A stretch of 9,734 nucleotides of DNA. Source: CAYSEW01 sp964430245. Its GTDB lineage: Bacteria; Bacteroidota; Bacteroidia; Flavobacteriales_D; Parvicellaceae. The notes under the pieces are model-generated. The model was given only the letters and a program-made list of their open reading frames with translations. It ran no database searches and was not told the origin of the DNA. Both the position numbers and the translations under genes were made by a program. The stretch covers positions 1 to 9,734 of the forward strand of contig CAYSEW010000047.1 in assembly GCA_964430245.1 (NCBI GenBank), given 5' to 3'. Shown piece after piece: positions 1 through 7,047 of this stretch; position 1 is the first letter of the stretch, and every line of letters starts with the position of its first letter.

Positions 1-47
1 CTTGACTGGCAGTCAAGAGGTCGTGGGTTCGAATCCCATCTTCTCCA
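1..47 (+). tRNA. tRNA-Ala(GGC), 5' part cut off by the window edge
   Basis: Bases 1-17 fold into a 5-bp anticodon stem (CTTGA with TCAAG) around a 7-base loop, CTGGCAG, whose anticodon GGC is at 8-10 and reads GCC alanine codons. A T arm follows at about 23-39, with the GGTTCGAAT signature and stem GTGGG with CCCAT. The acceptor 3' strand is 40-46 and the discriminator base is A47. Position 70 (T44) is a U, compatible with the G3:U70 alanine identity pair, but position 3 lies outside the window. The next bases are CTA, so the 3' CCA is not encoded and must be added enzymatically. The D arm and 5' acceptor strand are missing only because the window starts inside the gene. Confidence 0.93.
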
Positions 48-107
48 CTAATGAATCAACCTACAAAAAATAAATTGATAAGAGCATTTATTTCTAATAA
101 ACTAGCC

Positions 108-1556
108 TTAATATTTAACTAGCTTCAGGGTACTTCTTTTATCATCAAAAATAACTTCGATTAGATATACCCCATTGTTTAGTGTTCCATCTATAACTAT
201 ATTTTGAGCATCAAAATATTGAATGGAGTTTATTAATTTACCCTGAATATCAAATAAAGAAAGTTCAATATTATTATAAGTAGAATCAAAAGCAATTGTA
301 GTATTGCTATTTGTGGGATTTGGGTATAATGATACATTGTTTTCAAATATAGGAGGTAAGACAAACACAGTGTCTAAAATATCAAGTCTAAAGTTTTCTA
401 TTACAGAACGCATTAAGTTCTTCTGGCCTATTGTAAATGAGTTTTGACAATCACCTGTAGAGTAATCCATGTAGTTTTCCACCATGTCCGGTAGGTTTTG
501 TCCATTAATGGTGTCAACACAAGAATTTTTAAAATGATTGCAAGTATATTGACTTGAATTGGTTGCAAGAGGAGTGTCATCTATGAAATCATCATAATTA
601 CAATTACCATCCCCCCAAATATGCCTTAATCCTAGAAAATGTCCAGCTTCATGTACAAGTGACTTGCCAGTATTTGCTATTCCGTTGTAATTAGAATAAG
701 GAGCAGGAAAATTAGTAGGATTATTAGGGCCTATACACACATAATGAACAAGCACGCCTTGCTCAAATTCAGCCATTAATTCTAAAGTAGACATTGACCA
801 AGTATTGGTATCATATGGTGGAGAGGCCAATGCAAAATATACAAGCTCTTCAAAATTATTAAAATAAGGCTCATATATCCTAAGATCACCAATCCAAACA
901 TTTAGATATTCGCTGGGATTCCATGCATTTATACCTCCTAAGCTATCTTTAGTAAGTCTGAAAAAATTATAGAATAAACTGTCATTTACCCAATCAGTTA
1001 TTTCTTGTGATTGACTAGAATTATAGGGAAGAATACCACCAAAATTTTCAATATCGGTAGGTGTTCTAGTTATGCCATTAGAAGGATTTCCATTCGGGTC
1101 TATTTCTGGAAGAATAAATTCAATTTTGGTGTCACTCACAAGAGATAAAAATTCTGTTCTAGTGTCAACTGTATCCGTATTCTTTCTTCTAAAACAAGCA
1201 TTAAGAAGATCAACTTGGTTATAGATAACAGAGTCAGGAATATTTTCGGAATTATTGTTGTAAACTACATGAAAAACAATGGGTATCTTATAAACATTAG
1301 TTGATGTTGCTTTTGGGTGACTTTTCTGACTGGAAATAATGTTATTGACCCGCAATAATAATTGATCTGATAGTTCAATAAACCCTTTGTTTTTTGAGTC
1401 TATGGAACGAATAAAGTCATGACTTCCACAGTAATTATTAATTCTTGTTAAATGTTTTTTATTTTGGACATCCTTAATAACCCCTTGAGAAAACAAGGGC
1501 GAGTAAGTGGTGCTAATGAGTAAAAAAGAGAATAATTTAATGATAGATATATTCAT
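108..1556 (-). CDS. Secreted M43 (pappalysin-type) zinc metalloprotease with T9SS sorting domain
   Basis: A predicted secreted metallopeptidase of the MEROPS M43 (pappalysin/ulilysin-like) family. I start it at the ATG at 1556 (482 aa); a TTG one codon upstream is also possible. Residues 1-24 are a signal peptide. A pro-region follows in which C43, in NYCGSH, could be a cysteine switch that keeps the zyme latent. The catalytic zinc motif HEAGHFLGLRH spans 302-312, with E303 as general base, followed by GDGNC and cysteines 319, 339, 346 and 370 that probably form the disulfides usual in this family. The Met-turn is NYMDYS at about 361-366. The C-terminal ~75 residues form a T9SS type A sorting domain beginning LYPNPT and ending KLVKY. 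It is divergent from the serine protease at 1809 and convergent with the tRNA. All key residues are present, so it should be active. Substrate specificity cannot be told from sequence. Confidence 0.93.
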   Translation of the reverse strand: MNISIIKLFSFLLISTTYSPLFSQGVIKDVQNKKHLTRINNYCGSHDFIRSIDSKNKGFIELSDQLLLRVNNIISSQKSHPKATSTNVYKIPIVFHVVYNNNSENIPDSVIYNQVDLLNACFRRKNTDTVDTRTEFLSLVSDTKIEFILPEIDPNGNPSNGITRTPTDIENFGGILPYNSSQSQEITDWVNDSLFYNFFRLTKDSLGGINAWNPSEYLNVWIGDLRIYEPYFNNFEELVYFALASPPYDTNTWSMSTLELMAEFEQGVLVHYVCIGPNNPTNFPAPYSNYNGIANTGKSLVHEAGHFLGLRHIWGDGNCNYDDFIDDTPLATNSSQYTCNHFKNSCVDTINGQNLPDMVENYMDYSTGDCQNSFTIGQKNLMRSVIENFRLDILDTVFVLPPIFENNVSLYPNPTNSNTTIAFDSTYNNIELSLFDIQGKLINSIQYFDAQNIVIDGTLNNGVYLIEVIFDDKRSTLKLVKY

Positions 1557-1754
1557 CAAAAAGTTTATATAATAATTGCTATTTTACTTAGTATGCATGA
1601 TAAAACTACATAAATAATTTATATTTTTCTTTTATCGATCGAACAACTATTCAACTAATCAAGCGTCATTAAATGGAATAGAATTTCTCTGATATAACTA
1701 TAAGAGTCATAAAATTTCATAACTTAATGAAAAATGAAAATTATCACATGTTTC

Positions 1755-1769
1755 ACCTTAGCTTAAGGT
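1755..1769. promoter_or_regulatory. Perfect dyad upstream of the serine protease (possible operator)
   Basis: ACCTTA-GCT-TAAGGT is a perfect 6-bp inverted repeat with a 3-base spacer, centred 47 bases before the ATG at 1809. It lies in the 252-bp space between two divergent secreted-protease genes, where a shared regulator could act. It overlaps a string TAAGGTTTG (1764-1772) that resembles the Bacteroidota -7 element TAnnTTTG but has one extra spacer base and no TTG at the -33 distance. The dyad is seen directly; the operator role is a guess. Confidence 0.22.
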
Positions 1770-1808
1770 TTGTTTTTAGACGATTCAAGAAAATTTAAAT
1801 TAAATAAG

Positions 1809-4808
1809 ATGAATAGAATATACTTAATGTTGTCCATTTTAGTGCTCTCATTTTGTGGGGTTTCTCAAGTAACTAATTTAGGGTCTCCCCTTGGATGGAA
1901 TGGGAAATTAGACACCAAAAACATACCTACCGAAAGAATGCAAGGATACGATCAAACTATTATTGATGCAGAAGATGCTATCAATGATTTAAGTAAGGAT
2001 CGACCATGGCGTTTTGGTTATAAGTACAATGTAAATTTTTCATTACAAAATTCAGGTAATTGGACTTCTCTTCCTAATGGAGATAAAGTATGGCAATTAA
2101 TCCTTGAAAGTAAGGATGCTATTACTATCAATCTTTTATTGGATGATTATAATTTACCAGAAGGGGCGTATCTTTATTTATATGATGAAAACCATACTAA
2201 TAGGGTAGGTGCATATACAAAAAGAAATAATCGATTAGATGGAGAGCTTGGAACAGAGCTTGTACATGGAGAAAAGATTATTGTAGAATATGTAGAGCCT
2301 TCTAATGTTGCTGGACAGGGGCGATTTACAATAACTAATGTTATACATGGTTATAGAAGCTTAGACCCTATTCAGAGAGATTTAGCAAAAGCATTAAATT
2401 CTTCAGGAGATTGTAATATTGACGTCAATTGTCCATTAGGAAATGGATGGGATAACGAGATAAGGTCAGTTGCCATGATCGTAGTTGGAGGAAGTGGTAT
2501 TTGTACCGGAGCTTTAATCAACAATACTTGTGATGATGGTACTGCTTATTTTTTAACAGCTAATCATTGTACAGGAGGAAGTACTGGTAATTGGGCATTT
2601 AGGTTTAATTGGCAGAGCCCTCCTGGAACAGAGTCTTGTGCAACAACATCTAATTCTGTAGATCCAGGTCCTCCATATGATCAAACCGCAAATGGAGCTA
2701 CTGTTTTAGTAAGTGGCACAGCGGCAGATCATGCATTATTAGAAATTGACAACATGACATTAACAGATGCTCAGACTTGGAATTGCTATTATGCAGGTTG
2801 GGACGCAACAGACGCTACAACGGTAACAGAAGCAACTGGAATTCACCATCCATCTGGCGATGTAAAGAAGATCTGTAGAGAGAATAACTCTCCTTACCAT
2901 GCTAATGCAGGAGGAGCAGCTGTATGGTACATTGATGCCTGGGAAGAAGGAGTAACTGAGCCAGGCTCTTCAGGCTCACCTTTATTCGATCAGAATCATA
3001 GAATTATAGGGCAGCTTTACGGAGGGGCAGCTGCTTGTTCAGGGACCAATAATAACGGAGCTTATGATTATTATGGGAGATTAGGAGTTTCTTGGAACAA
3101 TGGAATTGATGCTTATTTGGCACCTAATTCATGTGGTGTTACTTCTACTAATGACGGATGGGACCCCAATACACCAACACTCGCAGATGATGCTGGTATA
3201 TCTGGTGTCGCATCACCAACGGGTGCTTATTGTGTAGATAATTTTGATCCTGAAGTTACTCTTAGAAACTATGGCACCAATAACTTAACTACTGCAACCA
3301 TTAATTATGATATAGATGGAGCACCTAATAACACATATAGCTGGACTGGAAATTTAGCACCAGGTGCTACGGCAATAATTACATTACCTAACATGATTAC
3401 AACATCAGGGGCACATACCTTTAATGCATATACTACTTTACCAAATGGTAACCCCGATAGTAATCCAGGTAATGATATAACAACTTCTAATTTCACAGCT
3501 ACCATTGGAGGGCAGGACATTTTAATTGAGCTTAATACAGATTGTTGGGGGTCTGAAATTACATGGACCATAGAGGATGCTAGCTCAAATGTATTGGCTA
3601 GTGGCGGTCCTTATGCCGATGTGACTGGCGGAGAATATATATCCGTCACCACATGTTTAGCTGTAGATTGTTATGATTTTATTATTAATGATAGCTATGG
3701 AGATGGAATGTATGGATCACAATGGGGGTCTTGTTCTGTTGATGGAGATTATACAATTACAGATGTCGCAACAGGCACTGTGTTGGCATCAATATTAGCA
3801 GCAAATTCAGATTTCGGTAATCAGGAAATCAATAACTTTTGTGTATCAACACCTTGCTCTTGGTCTTTAAACTCTTCTACTATAGAAGAAACCTGTAACG
3901 GAGATAACAATGGGACTGTTTCAGTAACTGTAGCAGGAGGAACAGGTTCTTTTACATACGACATTGGCAATGGGCCTCAAAGTTCAGGTTCTTTCACTAA
4001 TTTGGCTCAAGGAAGCTATACGGTAATTGTTGATGATGGAACTTGCATTTCATCAATTCCAGTGGTGTTGTCTGGACCTAATCCGGTTACTGGAAATGTA
4101 TCTACAACAGACATTTCATGTAATGGATTAGCTGATGGTACAATGACTGTAATAGGTGCAGGTGGAGACAGCACCTATTTATTTGATTTTGGCGCTGGGT
4201 TTGGAGCAAGTGGTTCGGTAACAGGATTAGGTGCTGGAGTTCAAACAGTAACTATTCAGGATGGCAATGGCTGTACAGGTACTGCTAGCGGAACTGTTAA
4301 CCAGCCAACTGCCATTAATGCTAATTCAGCTGTCACTGATGAGACCTTTGGCTTGGATGGAGAAATTGATTTAACAGTAACGGGAGGAGTTGCCCCTTAT
4401 TCCTATTCCTGGTCTGGGCCAGCTGGATTTACAGCTACTAGTGAAGATATAATGGGGCTTGCAAGCGGATTGTATTCTGTTACAATTACAGATGTGAATG
4501 GTTGTGTAATAACAGTAACAGATATTCTGGTTGACTCTTTCATTGGGTTATTGGAAAATGGAGAATTTTCATTTGCAGTCTATCCTAACCCATCTGATGG
4601 ATTATTTAATATTAACTTCAACGGGAAGACAGCTGAATCTGCAATAGTTCGTATTTATGACTTAGCAGGTAGAATTATTTACCTTACAGAAATTGATAAT
4701 ATAGGAGATATGATCATTGATATTTCCAATAAAGCAAACGGAACATATATTTTAGAAATTCTTGTAGATAAAACTGCTCAAAAGAAACGAATTATAAAAA
4801 GCAGATAA
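1809..4808 (+). CDS. Secreted lysyl-endopeptidase-like serine protease with SprB repeats and T9SS sorting domain
   Basis: A 999-aa secreted trypsin-fold protease resembling Achromobacter protease I (lysyl endopeptidase). The frame opens at a TTG at 1770, but the ATG at 1809 begins directly with a signal peptide (residues 1-20, ending GVSQ) and is the better start. Residues ~21-205 look like a pro-domain. The protease domain is ~205-445, with His253 in FLTANHC, Asp307 in AADHALLEI and Ser388 in GVTEPGSSGSP. Asp420, before YYGR, aligns with the lysine-selecting S1 aspartate of protease I. Next come a CARDB-like beta domain (~460-565), an Asp/Gly-rich domain containing YGDGMYG (~570-680), and three SprB-type repeats (~685-755, ~762-832, ~840-910), the third lacking the leading CNG. 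A T9SS type A sorting domain (~923-999) starts at YPNPSDG. A strong terminator follows, so it is probably monocistronic. The Lys-C-type specificity is inferred by alignment from memory. Confidence 0.93.
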   Translation: MNRIYLMLSILVLSFCGVSQVTNLGSPLGWNGKLDTKNIPTERMQGYDQTIIDAEDAINDLSKDRPWRFGYKYNVNFSLQNSGNWTSLPNGDKVWQLILESKDAITINLLLDDYNLPEGAYLYLYDENHTNRVGAYTKRNNRLDGELGTELVHGEKIIVEYVEPSNVAGQGRFTITNVIHGYRSLDPIQRDLAKALNSSGDCNIDVNCPLGNGWDNEIRSVAMIVVGGSGICTGALINNTCDDGTAYFLTANHCTGGSTGNWAFRFNWQSPPGTESCATTSNSVDPGPPYDQTANGATVLVSGTAADHALLEIDNMTLTDAQTWNCYYAGWDATDATTVTEATGIHHPSGDVKKICRENNSPYHANAGGAAVWYIDAWEEGVTEPGSSGSPLFDQNHRIIGQLYGGAAACSGTNNNGAYDYYGRLGVSWNNGIDAYLAPNSCGVTSTNDGWDPNTPTLADDAGISGVASPTGAYCVDNFDPEVTLRNYGTNNLTTATINYDIDGAPNNTYSWTGNLAPGATAIITLPNMITTSGAHTFNAYTTLPNGNPDSNPGNDITTSNFTATIGGQDILIELNTDCWGSEITWTIEDASSNVLASGGPYADVTGGEYISVTTCLAVDCYDFIINDSYGDGMYGSQWGSCSVDGDYTITDVATGTVLASILAANSDFGNQEINNFCVSTPCSWSLNSSTIEETCNGDNNGTVSVTVAGGTGSFTYDIGNGPQSSGSFTNLAQGSYTVIVDDGTCISSIPVVLSGPNPVTGNVSTTDISCNGLADGTMTVIGAGGDSTYLFDFGAGFGASGSVTGLGAGVQTVTIQDGNGCTGTASGTVNQPTAINANSAVTDETFGLDGEIDLTVTGGVAPYSYSWSGPAGFTATSEDIMGLASGLYSVTITDVNGCVITVTDILVDSFIGLLENGEFSFAVYPNPSDGLFNINFNGKTAESAIVRIYDLAGRIIYLTEIDNIGDMIIDISNKANGTYILEILVDKTAQKKRIIKSR

Positions 4809-4825
4809 AATATTTTCTATCCCAT

Positions 4826-4857
4826 AAAGACCCTTCTTAAATAGAGGGGTCTTTTTT
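4826..4857 (+). terminator. Strong intrinsic terminator after the serine protease
   Basis: AAAGACCCTTCT at 4826-4837 pairs with AGAGGGGTCTTT at 4843-4854: 12 bp with one G-T wobble and a 5-base loop. The distal arm runs into a T tract ending at 4857. It lies 18 bases past the stop at 4808, the usual place for a Rho-independent terminator, and separates the protease from the CoA-binding gene. Confidence 0.88.
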
Positions 4858-4899
4858 GTTGTTTACCATTTTGTATTTTTAAATGTCTTTTATTGAAAT

Positions 4900-5259
4900 A
4901 TGATGAAAAGTACATTAGTTTTAGGGGCAAGCATAAACCCTGATCGATATTCTAACAAAGCAATCTTAATGTTAAAAGAAAGAGGGTATCAAGTTATTGC
5001 AGTTGGTAATAGAACGGGAATCGCACATGGTGTTAAGATAGAAAAGGAAGTTAAAATTGATAATGTAGATACAGTTACTATGTATTTAGGGAAATCAAAT
5101 CAAGTTCCTTATTATGATGTCATTTTAAAGTTAAATCCAAGAAGAATTATTTTTAATCCAGGCACAAAAAATGTTGAATTAGAACAATTGGTTATTAAAA
5201 ATGGTATTGAAGTAATAGAAGCATGTACGCTAGTAATGTTATCCATTGGGGAATATTAA
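4900..5259 (+). CDS. CoA-binding domain protein (YccU-like, CoA_binding_2 family)
   Basis: A 119-aa cytoplasmic protein made of a single Rossmann-like CoA-binding domain, the usual length for this family. The N-terminal beta strand and nucleotide loop read TLVLGASINPDRYSNKA (residues 4-20); the GAS..P.RYS pattern is characteristic. Further family hallmarks are AVGNRTG (~34-40), LNPRRIIFNPGT (~78-89) and EACTLVML near the C-terminus. The family binds CoA in vitro, but its physiological role is not established. Two ATGs in tandem (4900 and 4903) make the first residue uncertain; the second gives MKSTLVLG, closer to typical relatives. No Shine-Dalgarno box is visible. The gene sits alone after a terminator, and its stop codon TAA (5257-5259) touches the attC-like element that begins the gene-poor region. 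Confidence 0.87.
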   Translation: MMKSTLVLGASINPDRYSNKAILMLKERGYQVIAVGNRTGIAHGVKIEKEVKIDNVDTVTMYLGKSNQVPYYDVILKLNPRRIIFNPGTKNVELEQLVIKNGIEVIEACTLVMLSIGEY

Positions 5260-5314
5260 CGTAACGCCTAAAGGTAGTTGTAAATTAGCTTTATTTAGCC
5301 AATTAGAGCATTAG
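5259..5314 (-). repeat. Weak attC-like hairpin element A, just after the DUF4760-like gene
   Basis: Read on the minus strand, this starts four bases past the stop codon of the gene at 5319 with CTAATGCT and ends with TTTAGGCGTTACGT, which looks like an integron R' box (GTTRRRY). The two ends pair as TAATGCT with GGCGTTA (two wobbles), followed by TAA with TTA. Inside, AATTAGCT (5283-5290) and AGCCAATT (5297-5304) form an 8-bp stem with one mismatch. The R''-like end lacks the invariant AAC. It might instead serve as a transcription terminator for the minus-strand gene. This is the weakest of the four elements. Confidence 0.28.
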
Positions 5315-5318
5315 TTTT

Positions 5319-5828
5319 TTAAGGTTTCCAATTCTTATAAACGATATGGGCAGGTTTAGTTGAGTTTCTTGATTCTTTACTTTCAATTCGTTCTGCCAGC
5401 CATTGCACCCACTCACCATAGTTATCATCATTATTGATTTTCCTGGTTTCTATGAAATAACCTTTCATAGAATTCCAAAAAAGCAAAATAGGCCCTCTCA
5501 TAAACTCACTAACTAGCGTTAGTTTTATTTCCTTTTTAAAAACCAGTATACCTATACTTTCAAGTTGCATGTGCATGACCATAACTTTTGGTAATTTGTC
5601 TCCTAAATACTTCTCGATTTCTTTTTTTTTTAAATCTATTGGTAGCCCATAGACGATATTCATTGCCTCTATGAATTCAGGAGTTTGAACTGAATTTAAT
5701 AATTGTAATGCTGATTCTCTAGACCTTTGTTTTCGTATATGAACTAACTGAATTGCAGCAAATATTCCAGCCGCGATAATTGCAGATTTACTTAGGATAT
5801 CAATAATCGTGTATGTGTTGAACTCCAT
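5319..5828 (-). CDS. Small membrane-anchored protein, DUF4760-like
   Basis: A 169-aa protein of unknown function, started at the ATG at 5828; a TTG four codons upstream (5840) also opens the frame. An N-terminal transmembrane helix lies at about residues 8-28 (IIDILSKSAIIAAGIFAAIQ), followed by a basic stretch HIRKQRSRES that would face the cytoplasm. The rest is a soluble alpha-helical domain. Its pattern, ALQLLNSVQTPEF near residue 40, then MQLESIGILVF and a tail with WVQWLAERIES, resembles the DUF4760 family, whose function I do not know. The assignment is from memory of the pattern and could be wrong. The stop is followed within a few bases by attC-like element A, and element B lies 40 bp upstream of the start. 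The spacing fits a gene cassette. Confidence 0.75.
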   Translation of the reverse strand: MEFNTYTIIDILSKSAIIAAGIFAAIQLVHIRKQRSRESALQLLNSVQTPEFIEAMNIVYGLPIDLKKKEIEKYLGDKLPKVMVMHMQLESIGILVFKKEIKLTLVSEFMRGPILLFWNSMKGYFIETRKINNDDNYGEWVQWLAERIESKESRNSTKPAHIVYKNWKP

Positions 5829-5867
5829 TTTTGAATACAATTTTTAATTAATGTTATGTTCTGGTTA

Positions 5868-5920
5868 AAATAACGTACTAGGATGAGGTTGGTTGGGTAT
5901 ATACTCAGCTCTTGTTAGCA
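5868..5920 (-). repeat. attC-like element B
   Basis: On the minus strand this runs from TGCTAAC (R''-like, 5914-5920) to GTTATTT (R'-like, 5868-5874), 53 bases in all. TAAC and GTTA at the ends are complementary. Inside, TGAG (5884-5887) pairs with CTCA (5904-5907), and AGGA (5880-5883) pairs with TCTT (5910-5913) across a 2-base bulge, leaving a 16-base central loop. Imperfect stems with extrahelical bases are typical of attC sites. The stop codon of the reading-frame remnant upstream (5915-5917) lies inside the R''-like box. No sequence identity with the other elements beyond the ends is evident. Confidence 0.38.
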
Positions 5921-6028
5921 AAAGTTTTCATCTGTAATTTCAATTTCAGAAAATACCCCGTTGATATTATTAAGTTCTAATCTATATCTATACCAACAAA
6001 CACAAGAGCAAATCTCTTTATTAACTTG
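5915..6028 (-). pseudogene. ATG-less reading-frame remnant, 37 codons
   Basis: On the minus strand a frame is open for 37 codons between an upstream TAA (6029-6031) and a TAA at 5915-5917. It has no ATG, GTG or TTG start. Its peptide, including CWYRYRLELNN, a GVFSEIEIT stretch and a final DENFC, has the alternating polar/hydrophobic look of a genuine beta-rich protein end, not of random A/T-rich DNA. I read it as the 3' remnant of a degraded gene, or the end of one joined to the upstream 70-codon gene by a frameshift, since that gene is in a different frame. The stop falls inside attC-like element B, as is common for cassette genes. The family is not recognised. Confidence 0.3.
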
Positions 6029-6042
6029 TTAAAATTTAAATT

Positions 6043-6255
6043 TCACAAATGAAAAAGACTTAAAAATTCATTGTTAGTTGATAAATAAAAAGATAAAAAA
6101 GAAATAGATAAACCAATTATACCCAACATAATATTTAGAAATCTAATTGATTTGTCAAATCCATTAATTTTATGAGAATATAATCCATATCCTAGAGGAA
6201 TTAAAGCCGCAATTAAGCTTACTATTCCAATGATATTTAAAATGTATGAAACCAA
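6043..6255 (-). CDS. Tiny two-helix membrane protein, hypothetical, TTG start
   Basis: A 70-codon frame encoding two hydrophobic helices (about residues 4-26 and 39-60) joined by a charged loop, SHKINGFDKSIR. This is a credible two-pass inner-membrane hairpin. No ATG exists at the 5' end: the start would be the TTG at 6253-6255, preceded at a suitable distance by AGAAG (6257-6261), a possible Shine-Dalgarno sequence and the reason I accept this start. An in-frame TAG lies three codons upstream, so the gene cannot extend further. I do not recognise the family. The 120 bases after its stop contain a reading-frame remnant ending in attC-like element B. It may be a real small cassette gene or a decayed one. 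Confidence 0.42.
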   Translation of the reverse strand: MVSYILNIIGIVSLIAALIPLGYGLYSHKINGFDKSIRFLNIMLGIIGLSISFLSFYLSTNNEFLSLFHL

Positions 6256-6600
6256 GATCTTCTAGTTATAAAATATAAATCTTCTTAAACCAACTCCAAA
6301 ATTCAAATAATTAAAGTGACCGATAAGTATGTTCTCTTTCAAGTTGATTGATATTATTAATATTAAGAGGTAATTTTTTTTATCCAAATTTCTCTTTATA
6401 ATTAAACTTAACGGTGCGTGTAAACTGCGTTTTAATGCAGTTTATATATTGTTGACAAACATTAAATTTAACTATTTCATCTTCTTTTCATTGATCAACC
6501 GCATATAATTACCTAAAACTTCAATTCAGTATATCTTGTTAAGGAAGTAACTTTATATTTAATTATAACGTTTATTTAGTTCAATTAAAATTCAACTATA
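6256..6600. other. 345-bp A/T-rich intergenic stretch without a supported gene
   Basis: No frame here has a start codon and a convincing peptide. The only structured piece is attC-like element C at 6406-6457. Short open stretches on the minus strand (20-26 codons) lack starts and are not called. A TAACTTTA string at 6548-6555 differs by one base from the Bacteroidota -7 consensus TAnnTTTG and lies 45 bases before the lipoprotein start, but no -33 TTG lies at the right distance. The promoter of the lipoprotein gene is presumably somewhere in 6460-6600. Confidence 0.6.
6406..6457 (-). repeat. attC-like element C (direct-repeat partner of element D)
   Basis: On the minus strand this runs from TGTCAAC (R''-like, 6451-6457) to GTTAAGT (6406-6412), the latter a perfect match to the R' consensus GTTRRRY. 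The core is a near-perfect hairpin: TAAACTGCG (6421-6429) pairs with TGCAGTTTA (6436-6444) across a 6-base loop, with one closing G-T wobble. Outside it, AAC (6410-6412) pairs with GTT (6451-6453), two bases out of register with the core, so extrahelical bases are implied. In the 45 positions 6409-6453 it agrees with element D at 39, in the same orientation. Confidence 0.5.
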
Positions 6601-7047
6601 ATGAAAAAATTAATATTCTTATTATTACCAATATTAGTCTTTGTTTCTTCATGTAACAAAGAAAAGAAAACACTTAAAAGAATTGCTGGGCAATGGAATG
6701 TAAGCTCATATGTTTTTCACAATTCTAGTGGAGGTACAACCGATATTTTGGGTCAAAATAATATCGTTTTTGATTTTCAGTCATGTGACCCAGGGGCTTC
6801 TTGTAATGTTTCTACTACTTATAGTGGATCTTTCAGCCTTGTTGAAACAAGTACTTATATGGTATCTGAAAACTCAGGAGCATCAACCGGTTTTTCGATT
6901 ACTATAGACACACTAGAATTTGCCATTAACACATTAACAAAATCTGAAATGACTTTAATGTATCCTGTAGGTAGTTCACAGTCTGGAGGAGCTTCAGTTC
7001 AAGGAGCTGGTACCGAGATGACAATTATTACGCTTGATAAATTGTAA
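6601..7047 (+). CDS. Small lipocalin-like outer-envelope lipoprotein
   Basis: A 148-aa predicted lipoprotein. Residues 1-17 form a type II signal peptide, with the lipobox VSSC at 15-18 giving Cys18 as the lipidated residue, followed by NKEKK. The mature part starts with TLKRIAGQWNVSSY, where the G-x-W pattern is the usual opening strand of Bacteroidota lipocalin-like lipoproteins. The rest is rich in alternating Ser/Thr strands (for example VFDFQSC, TTYSGSFSLVET and EMTLMYPVG), consistent with a small beta barrel, and holds two cysteines (63 and 69) that might form a disulfide. No ligand or enzymatic site is visible. The start is a single ATG preceded by A/T-rich DNA. Its stop codon lies one base from that of the convergent amidase gene, and both sit between attC-like elements C and D. 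Confidence 0.85.
   Translation: MKKLIFLLLPILVFVSSCNKEKKTLKRIAGQWNVSSYVFHNSSGGTTDILGQNNIVFDFQSCDPGASCNVSTTYSGSFSLVETSTYMVSENSGASTGFSITIDTLEFAINTLTKSEMTLMYPVGSSQSGGASVQGAGTEMTIITLDKL

Noticed and set aside
1764..1772. TAAGGTTTG as a Bacteroidota -7 promoter element for the serine protease
   Set aside because: The consensus is TAnnTTTG; this has an extra spacer base, and no TTG lies about 20 bases upstream. Kept only as a note on the dyad.
1770..1808. TTG at 1770 as the start of the serine protease
   Set aside because: It would add 13 charged residues before a well-formed signal peptide that starts naturally at the ATG at 1809.
3305..3571. 88-codon minus-strand open frame inside the serine protease gene
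   Set aside because: It lies opposite a well-supported domain of the protease, has no recognisable motif or start signal, and is best explained as a shadow of the real gene.
4860..4899. Promoter for the CoA-binding gene in the 40 bases before it
   Set aside because: TACCATTTTG has the wrong spacing for TAnnTTTG, and the possible -33 element falls in the terminator T tract.
6256..6405. Short minus-strand open stretches of 20-26 codons
   Set aside because: They have no start codon and no protein-like pattern, and such lengths are expected in A/T-rich DNA.
6710..6907. 65-codon frame in another plus-strand register inside the lipoprotein gene
   Set aside because: The host gene has a clear signal peptide and lipobox; the internal frame has no start context and an arbitrary composition.
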